Shown here: piece after piece, positions 23,699 through 33,382 of the stretch | Layout: every line of letters begins with the position of its first letter | Numbering within the stretch: the stretch's first letter is position 1 | Assembly (NCBI GenBank): GCA_018257865.1 | Contig: JAEUBA010000008.1 | Span: 639,296-703,295, forward strand | Reading direction: 5' to 3' | Length of the DNA: 64,000 nt | Source of the DNA: Stereocaulon alpinum | Taxonomy: Eukaryota; Ascomycota; Lecanoromycetes; Lecanorales; Stereocaulaceae | Notes under the pieces: model-generated | What the model was told of the DNA's origin: nothing | Seen by the model: the letters and a program-made list of their open reading frames with translations, nothing else | Databases searched by the model: none | Made by a program: the position numbers and the translations under genes

Positions 23699-24159
23699 AG
23701 GCTGTATTGACCCTGCTTAGTGGCCTCGGCGCCATTGTTCTCATTAGGTTTCGGTGGCGGCTCCTTTCCCTTCGAAATCATCGGAGTTCTTCGGTCTGCT
23801 TGAATCAAGATACCCCGGCCTCGATTTATTGTTTGTTAGATTCCTGCTATAGTTCACGAAATCATCTAGTCTTCGGTTGGTCTGGACATGCTCTCCCCAT
23901 CTGGCTACGTTCTCGGCATGTGTACTTGAAACATGGGTTTGAGCCTTGGATTCAGTGGACTCACAACTCCTAAGATTACCACCTGACATCCTCGGGTAGA
24001 CTACTCGTGGACAAACCTGTTGCAAAGAGCCGCTGCTTGTCACCATAATATCATCTCACAAAGGGATCAAGTGATATGCCAAGGACTTTTTAATCGCAAC
24101 TCTCAATGTGACCAAATCCCCAAAGAGGCCCCAGCTCCAGCCTCTTGCGCTCATCGATG
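23699..24159. other. Convergent intergenic stretch
   Basis: 461 bp between the converging ends of the Vrl1-like and methyltransferase genes. No feature was recognised beyond presumptive 3' UTRs. Confidence 0.4.
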
Positions 24160-25068
24160 TCACTTCTTCGCCACTGCAGTCCACGCAACCATCTCGAAGC
24201 CCACCTCCCCTCCATCCCCCCGTCTCACATGCCGACTACCAACCCTCAAAACATCCAAAAATCCACCTTCCATCTTCTCCTTCTCCCCCACCGTCCACCC
24301 ACTACCAACCATCATCCTAGTAGTCTCAGCCAACTTACTAGCTGCTTCCTCCACAGACGGCCACCAAGCATGACCCATCACCTCACCCTTACTCACATCC
24401 TCGAACCCCCCATCTCTAAGCGTCTGCTCCAACTTCCCTTGTCCCATCCACGCTTCTACAAGAGGGAATTGCGTCGGCTCACAGCCTGGCTTGAGCTTCT
24501 CCTCTACCTCATGTAGGAGCGGTATCCAATCCACGCGCTTCCATGTCGTTAGTGCCGCTACGCCGCCGGGTTTGAGCGTGCGATAGAGTTCTGCTGCGCC
24601 TTTTACTGGGTCGGGGAAAGTGAAGATCCCAAGAGAGGTGAAGGAGATGTCGAATGTGTTATCTGGGAATCTAAGATCCATGCCGTTCATTATGTCTGTG
24701 TCGATGAGGCGGCCGGCGGTTGTCCAGTCTGGATGCGAGAGTATGAGCGCGCGGTTCGCGGAGATGAAATCTGCGCTTATGTCGACGGCTGAGATGTGGA
24801 GGTTTTTGTGGGCGGTTATGGTTTCGTTGCGCATGCATTGGATTGTTAGGACTGCGGGTCCGCTTGCGTTGTCGAGGATGCGTAGGGGTTTGGTTGGTGG
24901 GGGGAGGTGGGGCGTTGTGAGGGTTATTAGGTGGTCGGCGAGGATTATGTTGCAGCCGCCTGTGCGGTCGTTGTAGGTTTTTGCTAGGGGGCCTTCGAAT
25001 GTGGAGGATAGGATGTTTTGCGGGTTGTTTGGTTGGTGTTCTTGCGTCGTGTCTGTGTTGGTGGTCAT
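24160..25068 (-). CDS. SAM-dependent class I methyltransferase
   Basis: Single exon, 302 aa, ATG at 25068 (the open frame extends upstream without another ATG). The Rossmann-type methyltransferase core begins near residue 60 with LRILDNASGPAVL, a motif I in which the usual final Gly of GxG is Ala. The acidic ribose-binding stretch ISAVDISADFI follows, then FDISFTSLGIFTFPDP (motif II) and LKPGGVAALTTW (motif III). The order fits the Methyltransf_11/25 group common in fungal secondary and small-molecule metabolism. The C-terminus holds the substrate-binding part. The substrate is unknown. No cluster partner was identified beyond the neighbouring oxidoreductase, which is on the same strand. Confidence 0.82.
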   Translation of the reverse strand: MTTNTDTTQEHQPNNPQNILSSTFEGPLAKTYNDRTGGCNIILADHLITLTTPHLPPPTKPLRILDNASGPAVLTIQCMRNETITAHKNLHISAVDISADFISANRALILSHPDWTTAGRLIDTDIMNGMDLRFPDNTFDISFTSLGIFTFPDPVKGAAELYRTLKPGGVAALTTWKRVDWIPLLHEVEEKLKPGCEPTQFPLVEAWMGQGKLEQTLRDGGFEDVSKGEVMGHAWWPSVEEAASKLAETTRMMVGSGWTVGEKEKMEGGFLDVLRVGSRHVRRGDGGEVGFEMVAWTAVAKK

Positions 25069-25497
25069 ACTTGCTGGAGTATCACGTGTGTTGGGAAGGG
25101 ATGGGAAGGCTCGTCTGCGAGTAATCTGGGGTTTGCGAATGGAGTCGGATAAAGGTTTTGTATTTCGAATGTTGAACTGCTTGACGGGAGGAAATGTTGC
25201 GGTCTTTTGTATTCTACCTTCGCGGAGCCTTCTCGGAGACTTTGCGCGAATGTGTCCGAGCTGCTTGGGTTTTGACAAGCAACCAATATGCAAGCACTGC
25301 ACTCCAGCTATAACATTCAACTGCCAGATGGGTTTATTCTGCAGACATCACGGCAACATACCATGCATAGATGGAAAGGGTAATTGAGCTGCCATTGGCT
25401 CTGCGTGCTCAGACAGTAACGGTATTAAGAACGCTGCAGAAGCTATATTTGTCGTGGTATCATACAAAATATGCCATCAATCGTCAATCATATACGC
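25069..25497. promoter_or_regulatory. Methyltransferase upstream region
   Basis: 429 bp between the aldo-keto reductase stop and the methyltransferase start, both on the minus strand. It should contain the methyltransferase promoter. No motif was recognised. Confidence 0.35.
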
Positions 25498-26544
25498 CTA
25501 CTCATCGTCTCCAAAGAAGACCTTGACAGGAAGCCAAGCATCGCCACAAACCTTGAAGCGATCCGTCAATCCATCCAGCTTCTGCATTTCCTCACTCGAC
25601 AAGTCCCAGCCATCTAACTCGAAATTCTTCTCGATCCTCGCTTGAGTTACGCTCTTAGGTATGACCGACCAGTCCTTCTGCAGTCCCCACATCAGCAGCA
25701 CTTGTTGAGGTGTCTTGCCTTTTGCTTCGGCCAGCTTCAACAGTGTAGGGTCTTTGTATAACGGCGAATTGGTGGAGCCGAGGCAAGAGTAAGCAGTGGA
25801 ATGTATCCCTTTCTCTTTGTTGTATGCGACTAGCTTGGGCGAGGGATTATTGGGGTGAAGCTCGATCTGGTTGACGGCGGGGACGGTCTTGCAGGAAGGG
25901 TCATTGAGGAGCCTCTCAAGGTTCTTGATACCAAAATTGGAGACGCCGATGTTCCTGACTTTGCCGGTTGCGGGGAGCTTTTGCATCTCTTGCCTGCCAA
26001 CCTGTCAGTATGGCGTGGAAAGTTGTCGAGAGCAATGAGCGCACCATGTCTTGATAAAGTGCCAATCTGCGAGGTGATTCTTCGTGTTCTCTGGGTCCGT
26101 CGATGATGGCCAGTGCTATAACCATCAGCCACTGATATCATATTTGCATCAAGTCACCACCGTATACCATAAGGTACAAGTCAACATAATCTGTGTCCAG
26201 GTCCTTCAGCGAAGTCTCGATCCCTTTGGGCACGATATGATGCCAAGTATTGTCCAGCTTTGTGGTCAACCATATCTCTTTCCTGGAAACCCCGGAGTCT
26301 TTAATGCCTTGCCCAACCTCCTTCTCGTTGCCATATGCCAATGCGGTGTCGATGTGACGGTAGCCTTTCTGCAGCGCGACTTTGACCGCGTTGCGGACTT
26401 GGTTGGGAGGGCTCTGCCAGGTGCCGAGACCAATGGCTGGGATTTTATCGCCAGTATTGAGGGTAAAGGTCTTCCTGACGGTGGCGAAAATTAGCAATGT
26501 CAATTCTTCTATGTGTGGGGCTGCGTGAGAACGTACGCAGTCAT
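25498..26544 (-). CDS. Aldo/keto reductase, 4 exons
   Basis: Minus-strand exons are 26544-26537, 26474-26168, 26115-26045 and 25993-25498 (293 aa). The first exon encodes only Met-Thr and two bases of Ala; the introns are 62, 52 and 51 bp, phase-consistent. The product starts MTAKTFTLNTGDKIPAIGLG. The catalytic tetrad is complete: Asp45 and Tyr50 (HIDTALAYGNE), Lys75 (LTTKL) and His106 (LMHWP, formed across an exon junction). Later come IGVSNFG, NQIELHPNN and the NADPH-binding IPKSV segment. This is a typical (alpha/beta)8 AKR near the Gcy1/Ypr1 and glycerol dehydrogenase group, reducing aldehydes or ketones with NADPH in the cytosol. The exact substrate cannot be told. Confidence 0.93.
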
Positions 26545-27214
26545 TTTGGTACCTGCCATACTCAATGACGATCTCGGTGATATTTATTCTATTGGGACGT
26601 GGCTTGACAGGGATCAGAAAGAGGTTAGCTATGTAGAATATCAGCAAAGAGGCAATGACAACAGCGAGAAGAATTTATACTGTACCTGATGGTGTATAAG
26701 GTAAGTGCTGATAGGCTATAAAGTGACGTCTACGGGGAAGCCCTCCAGGGTCTCGTACCTTATTTAGCTGACTCTTTGGCAGGCCGGCTGAATTGAGAAC
26801 CCCTACGCCAAGGACGGAAATTTAAGGCCCTAGCAAGCCACCTACTACGGGTAACATACGGTGTGTCTTGGTGGCCTCTTTTGGGGGGCCCTAGCGAGCA
26901 AGGTTGACCTTCATGCAAGCAGGGTGTATGGACTGTGCAGCAGATCATATGTCTCACCTGTTGTCATCCGGCTATTTGAGTGTTGATGTAGCTGCCTTAT
27001 CTAGCCTCGTAGCCTAGCTCTGAGTAATGGCGACAAGTCCCGCTTGTAATGAGTCTCCAACTACTCCGTATACAAGATGGTGCGTTGTGAGGAGCGAATT
27101 ACTTGTATGACTTCGCATATGCACAACTAGTATTCTACTAGCAAGACAGAAATGACTTTGGAATATGATCTCGAAATATAGGGTAGAACACTTGCTTTGT
27201 TGTAGGTATCTTAC
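26545..27214. other. Intergenic stretch up to the solo LTR
   Basis: This holds the aldo-keto reductase promoter and then unassigned DNA. No gene was recognised. It marks the passage from the gene-rich block to the transposon-bearing block. Confidence 0.35.
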
Positions 27215-27427
27215 TGTCGGTAGAACCTAGCTGCTAGCCTAGGTAGTACCGATTAGTAGGTAGCTTGATCCCCTATTACCTGCCCCGGACAACCTGATTA
27301 GCAGGGTGTCTATTGGGCTTGGTAAACTGGGGATTGATTTTTGAATCTAGCTAGCTAAGCTATGGTGTTTTATCTAGGAGCTGGCGCCAAGCCGCTTATT
27401 GCGGATCGGAGTAATATTATTCCGACA
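27215..27427. mobile_element. Solo LTR of the copia-like family
   Basis: 213 bp that begins TGTCGG and ends CCGACA, closely matching the two LTRs of the element at 29579-44350. It is flanked by a perfect 5-bp direct repeat CTTAC (27210-27214 and 27428-27432), the expected target-site duplication. No internal region is present, so it is a recombination product of a former full element. It keeps many CpA/TpG that are lost in the full element's left LTR. Confidence 0.92.
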
Positions 27428-27474
27428 CTTACCTTGTGCTACACGCGCGATCTATGTACAGTGGTGCTGGCTCA

Positions 27475-27521
27475 GCATGCCAAGATGCCAAGATGCCAAG
27501 GCCTAGTCATCCTTGGCATGC
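27475..27521. repeat. Inverted repeat with a 9-bp tandem repeat
   Basis: GCATGCCAAG at 27475-27484 is matched by CTTGGCATGC at 27512-27521, forming a 10-bp stem. The loop side carries nearly three copies of a unit reading ATGCCAAGA. It lies between the solo LTR and the next gene's start. Confidence 0.6.
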
Positions 27522-27825
27522 AGGCCACTTTCAACGTATGAAATCTTCGGATATTCTTATTGCTCCAAACTAGCGCAACGCTAGCGGGCTGATTCCGCAC
27601 GAACATGTGAATTTTTGGGGTGAGATTGATAACTTCGGCGACAATCCCCCTCACCACAGTATTTTCCAATTCCCCACAGACTTCAACATTGCTCTAACAC
27701 TCTTCGTTCAATAACATAAGATCAGTTTTTCGGCATCACATCCTTATCATTCCAAACAGCTTCAGATTACAACCGTACGTCTTAGATCTGAGACTGAGAG
27801 GGTAATCAGATAATCAGTCACTATC

Positions 27826-29073
27826 ATGTCATCCACATTAGAGCAAACACAAGTTCTGAGTCAATCCGCCTATCATATCTTCTCTGAATCTGGGGAAGAT
27901 ATCCCCATTCGTGGCCGCTGGCAAACCATAAGATGTGCCGCCCTCTCAGACTCATCCTCATCCTCTTCAGAAGCGTCCTTGGAGATTCCGACGTTCCTTG
28001 AGAGCGCTGAGGCGATGGAGTTCCTGGGCTTTACGAGAGAGGCGGCGAGAGATATCTTCGAACGCTTCGAAGCCGCCTCCAGAAGCAGTGAGGACGAATA
28101 TATCTTAGATTACGCGAAGGGCCAAGTTAGGTCCGTGCCAGATGTCGGCTGCCCAGATGATAACTGGTACTCAGCAATAATCGCAATGGGCATTACGCCA
28201 ACGCTTTGCGAACAGATACTTGATCCGGAGTTTACGGATCTGCGCCTGACCCAAAATGCACGTTACTGGGTTATTGATACCATAGTAGCGAAGTACTTAT
28301 TCCTCGCGTCGCTTAACAAGAATGTTCTTGGTTCAAGACTAAGTGACCAGGGACCAGTGAGCTTGCAGGCTCGTTTGCAGCGATCGAAAAAATCTTCTGG
28401 CTCAAGCTCGAAATTGCCGAAGCAGGAGGCCGAGAGAAATCCGGAGCCACAGCTTCAAACATCCGCTGCGACACAGGCCATATCAGACACAGAATTGTTA
28501 CTCCTGAAGGGCGGTGACTGCGTACGTCTTAAGCGAGCTATTAGGCTTGACACAAACACGAAAGACGTCAACATTATCCAGACCGTCCTAAGCAGCCCAC
28601 CAGGAGATTTCGCCGGAAGGAAAAGTGGGTTGTACCTTACAAAACAAAGGCAAACCGCATACAAGTACGCGGCATACGCCAAAAAGCGCCTTGAAACCGC
28701 CGGCGAAGACCCAATTGCAGTCGGTATACTGCACGTGATAATTCCCAGGGAACTGATAACGGAGTCAGTAGATATCTATGGGGAGATATGGCAGGAATTT
28801 GTGTGGAATCAACGACTGCTGCGGCCAACCCCCCACCATCTCCGATGGATCGACGAGGCTCCCGTGATCATTGGTCCCATCGTCACATTCAGTCCAGACA
28901 AGTTCAAAAGGTTGGTCGAGGATGGTATGGACCACAAAGCCCTGCAGCCATTTAAATTGCAAGGCGGTGAATCAGCTTCACAACATTTTTTGAAAGGGGA
29001 TGATTTATTGGAAAAAATCAACGAACGAGGACGTTTCCAGCTGGAGGCTCTGGGCTCCTTGTCGGAAAAATAG
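27826..29073 (+). CDS. Uncharacterised protein with possible ADP-ribosyltransferase-like fold
   Basis: Single exon, 415 aa, ATG at 27826. The N-terminal half is a helical region (SAEAMEFLGFTREAARDIFE) and a Ser/Lys-rich linker (about 185-215). The C-terminal half has SPPGDFAGRKSGLYLTKQRQ, then YKYAAYAKK, then GILHVIIPRELI and GEIWQEFVWNQRLL. The pattern of a strand ending in GLYLT, a following YA helix, a central hydrophobic strand and a late EFVW resembles ADP-ribosyltransferase-like domains, but this is inference and no catalytic triad is assured. The gene sits between two LTRs of one family (solo LTR 0.4 kb upstream, full element 0.5 kb downstream) and shows no RIP damage. It may be a lineage-restricted accessory gene. 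Confidence 0.72.
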   Translation: MSSTLEQTQVLSQSAYHIFSESGEDIPIRGRWQTIRCAALSDSSSSSSEASLEIPTFLESAEAMEFLGFTREAARDIFERFEAASRSSEDEYILDYAKGQVRSVPDVGCPDDNWYSAIIAMGITPTLCEQILDPEFTDLRLTQNARYWVIDTIVAKYLFLASLNKNVLGSRLSDQGPVSLQARLQRSKKSSGSSSKLPKQEAERNPEPQLQTSAATQAISDTELLLLKGGDCVRLKRAIRLDTNTKDVNIIQTVLSSPPGDFAGRKSGLYLTKQRQTAYKYAAYAKKRLETAGEDPIAVGILHVIIPRELITESVDIYGEIWQEFVWNQRLLRPTPHHLRWIDEAPVIIGPIVTFSPDKFKRLVEDGMDHKALQPFKLQGGESASQHFLKGDDLLEKINERGRFQLEALGSLSEK

Positions 29074-29573
29074 CATGTAGTGGGCGAAGGATATGATGGG
29101 AGCAGCACGGTCACGGTGGATACGTGAACGTAGGGGCCCGGTTGCTAAGTGTAGCGAAAAGAGCTTCTTAAGGATGGTTAGAAGCTACAAAGATCACAAA
29201 GCGCTTGGACCAGTGGAGATGAGTGGTGGTGGTGTTGTATCAGAGAGGAAAGCCTATGCACTTATACCGCCATCATAGTACATAGTAACAAGTTGGCTCG
29301 GAAAGCACCTCGGCAATTCCCATAAGCATGCCATAATCAGCTGGTAAAGCAATATAAATGTTTCATTCTAAAGCCGAGTCTCTTGAAACAAACACTATTT
29401 ACCACTCATGAAAGACTATGCTACGCATAGAATCTACCCATGTTGCTTGACAACATGGTAGCAACAGCTTCTTAGTACCTACAAGCACCATTGTTTTGCG
29501 TGATGTCGTTCCTTGCCTAAAATCCTTGACTACCGTCGCGGTAAATCTAGGTCAAAGTAGAGGTAATGAGATG
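29074..29573. other. Intergenic stretch before the copia-like element
   Basis: About 500 bp of ordinary composition between the gene at 27.8 kb and the insertion target. A short open frame at 29093-29278 has no recognisable feature. Nothing else is seen. Confidence 0.35.
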
Positions 29574-29578
29574 AGTAG

Positions 29579-29784
29579 TGTCGGTACACCCTAGCTGCTA
29601 GGTTGTACCGATTAGTAGGCTTGCTTGATCCCCTATTACCTGCCCCGGACAACCTGATTCGCAGGGTGTCTATTAGGCTTGGTAAACTAGGGATTGATTG
29701 AATCTAGCTAGCTAAGCTATAGTGTTTTATCTAGGAGTTAGCGCTAAGCCGCTTATTACGGAGCGGAGTAATATTATTCTAATA
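29579..29784 (-). repeat. Left LTR of the copia-like element
   Basis: 206 bp, RIP-mutated (its end reads CTAATA where the right copy has CCGACA). It is the 3' LTR if coding is on the minus strand. Confidence 0.9.
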
Positions 29785-32700
29785 CTAGTAAAGTTTTAGA
29801 AAGTCGAAAAAATAGTGCTAATTAACGCTAAATCTAGTAATTAGCTAGTATAGAAACGGGCTTATAAGGCTAAGTAATACTATAGTCTAATTAGTTAGAC
29901 TATAGCCTCCCTTTCTACTTAGGTATTTATCTTTAACTTAATAGCGTTACTATCTACTAATTACTTTAACGCCTAGTAGTAGCGCTCCTTAGTTATAGTA
30001 TCTACTAAGTTATAATTACTATTAATCTACCGTACCTTATTAATTTCCCTTCTCTTATAGGACTGCCGTAGTCCTATTATATTAATTATTAGGCGTTTCT
30101 TAGCGGTAGTACTAAGGCGTATAATATAGTCGTATAGGGAGTAAGAGTTAATATATAGAATTAGTAGTATCTTCGCCTAAGTAATACCCTTAATAATAGA
30201 TTATAGGGTAGTAGTAATATTAAACCTTACTACTATTATATATAGCTCTAAAGCTAGCACCGATCTTATAACTCTCTTATATTTAGTACTACTCTAGTAG
30301 ATAATATTACTGCTAATATTAATAGTCGATTCACCTAATTATTACTCGTTAGTAAGGATAATAACGTACCTAATCTAAGAGCTAAGGTCAGCGTTATTAG
30401 CGAAGGCGGTATCAATAAAGACTAGTAGTTTCAGCTTCTCTAGAGTAAGCTTAATAAATTATAGGCCTTAGCGGTGGTTCTCCTTTTACTAATTTAGCTA
30501 TTTATTTAACTAATCAGCGTCTTCTTTCGCTGGCTGAGTAATTTAGGCTACTTTAGATAGGGTAAAGGCTATCTCCGGTTAATATATAGAGGCTATATAG
30601 GCGCCTTAAGCCCTTTCCTTAATATATTGCGATTTAATATCGCTAGCGGTATCGATTATATTAATTTTACTACACTACCGTTACTAGGAGAGCTTTAGAA
30701 TATCGCTGTTACTAGAAATAGTAGTATCGCCGTTAGTAGAGATAGTAGTGCTATTAAATTAGAGGTCTTTTTTATTATCTAGCTTTTTAATTAGCTTCGC
30801 TAGAAAGCCTATATTAAGGCGTACTTACTCTTCTAGCTCTAAGTATTCGGCTATTCCGTAAAATAGTAAGTCGTTAGTCTAGAGGCTAATAATTACCTGC
30901 TTAGAGAATATTAGGCAGGGATCGAATAAGGAGATAGTAAGGCCTAGCTTACTAGTATAGTAGTTATAGTAGGTTTTAAACTAATACGTCCCTACCTTAG
31001 GGACGCTATATAGTAGGCGGACTACTTTTAGTATATTATCTCCTAAATTAGTACCTTACGGCGGTTTTATATAGATAGCGTAGCTTAGTACTAACGTTAA
31101 TTATATATAAGCTTACGAGATATCGCGTACGTAGAGGTTGCGTAGTAGAATTATAGCGAGATAGATAATAAGGCGTTAGCTAGCGCGTTAAATTATTAGC
31201 GACTACGTTAGTACCTCCTTCTTACCTTTATTATTATAAGCTTAGACGATTAGTCTAGACTTTTCGAATAGTATAGCGCTATCCTACTTAATATTATCGA
31301 CGAATCAGCAGCTAAAGATATAAGTACTTAGTAGTATATCCTACTTACTAATAATCTTAAAGACTCCTTTAGTAATAAGGCCGTTAATTTCCTTTTAGCG
31401 AGAGTTAACGAATAGGCTATTTAGTAACTAAATAGCGCCTTTTAATTAGAGCTTTATTAATAGCTTAATATCTAATTACTCCTTATTAGTAAGGTAGGTA
31501 TAGCGGGTAGGTAGGTATCGCTATCGCTACGGGTTTTAGCGTATAGCAGTAGCTTCTTCGGTCGGAAGGTCTATTTCAGCTATAGGAGGCGTTAGTAATT
31601 AATTAGTCGATTTAACTAAGTACAGCTTAACTAAGGTAATTCGAAATATTATAGGGCTGCTACTAAGTTTAACTATATAGGCTTAGTTATCTATAGTAAG
31701 TAATTAGTAGGGCCCTTTCTATCCCTTACCTTTTCGCTAGACTAGGACGTTACTACTAATAGGAGCGTCTAGTATAGAGTCGCTTTATAGACCGTTACGG
31801 TAGCGTAAGGCTTTAGTAACGTCTCTTCTTACTAATAATTCTAACGCTTCTTTTATTACGCGTTTAATAGCCTTACCTCGTTCCGTAATTAATAGGTATA
31901 TAGGGTCTAATTTAGTAAGCTTTAGAAATATACTAAATAGAAGTAGTGTAGGAGTTAGCCTATTAGGTCTAGCTATATTATTAATTACCTTAATAGCGAT
32001 TTATAAGACGAATTACTTACCTAGCAGTAGTAGGTCTTCTTAGATAATATTATACGCACGCCTAAGAGGTACGTAGTAGCGTTCAACTAGACTAATTAAG
32101 TAGTATACTTTAATAAGGACGTATTTTAATTTAATTACTATCCCCTTTACCTTAGAGGCGAATTCGGTGCTAATAAATTACTTACTAGCGTTATAGACTA
32201 GTAGGTCCGGTAGTCTAATATAGGTATTAATCTAGTAGGCTTATAGGGTATCCTAAATCGTCTCTACTAAAATATCCTTAAGAAAGCGGGCGGTTTGGAA
32301 ACGCGTAGCCTTATTAATAGTATATAGGACTAAGACCGTAGGGCTATTAAGATATATAATATTAATTATTACTAAGTAATTAAATTATAGGTCGTTTTTA
32401 ATAGTAAATTTAAACCTTCCTAGCGATCTACTATATTTCTAGTAAGTTAAGTAGAACTTACCTAGTTAATTAATAGCGTCCTAGTCGAAACGGTAGCTAA
32501 AGCGCTTTAGTAAGCGTACTAGGCGTATTATTAATAGATAGCTGAAGCGGCGGTATAGGTATCGGAGATCCTACTCTATTAATTAGCTACTTATAACACC
32601 GTTATTAGTATAGGTATTAATATAGGCGTAGGATAGCGACGATCCCTATATAAGGAATAAGTAATTATATAGCCTTGCGATAGGGACTTACTTATTACCG

Positions 32701-33259
32701 CTAACTAGGCAGTTAGTTAGATTATTAAAATAAAACCCTGCCTAGTTAAGGTCTTACAGGCAGAGAAGGAATAGCGTATTAGCGTTAATAATATAGAATT
32801 CGATAATACTAATTAGTAATTAGACGGTAATAGTACCTTAGGATAAGGCTTCGCTAATACTAAACTTAAATCTAGCGGTGCTAGCCTTATCAGCGTTAAT
32901 ATTAATATCTTACTCGCGCCGCAGTGCTAGGTATTAATTATAGCCTACTAAGGAGTTATAGGTAGCGCTGGTATCGATTATAAGGCCGTAGAAGTAGCTA
33001 TCGCCGTATCTTTTCGCAGGGCGGCGAGGTGCTTCTCCCTAGATATTAATATTAATATTATCCTAGATAGATAGTACCTTTATAACGGTATATAAAGTCG
33101 CCTAATTAGCTAGCTTTTAGTATATAGCCTTGCTATTAATTACACCTATTAATATTAGAAATACCTTACCGTTACCTTAGTTAGGTGGATTATTAGTAGT
33201 ATCCTCCTTAGTAGTACTACCTTCGCTATTACCTTCTTCCTTTTCGCCTTTAACGTCGG

Positions 33260-33382
33260 TATAACGTGTTAGTATGGAATTATCAAGCTATAATAGTATT
33301 GATCTGTTATATTCTAGCTACTGCAGCTATAAGGTAATCTAGCGATACTAACCCTAACCCTAAGCTATACTATACTATTATA
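33260..33382 (-). repeat. Left LTR of the nested gypsy element
   Basis: 123 bp, starting TATAACGTGTT and ending CTATTATA; contains a doublet of the telomere-type hexamer. Confidence 0.85.

Noticed and set aside
24145..24516. Plus-strand open frames over the methyltransferase gene
   Set aside because: They are antisense shadows; the minus strand carries all the family motifs.
33345..33372. Interstitial telomere or chromosome-end fusion
   Set aside because: Only two hexamers, and the same run occurs at the same place in the partner LTR, so it is part of the LTR.
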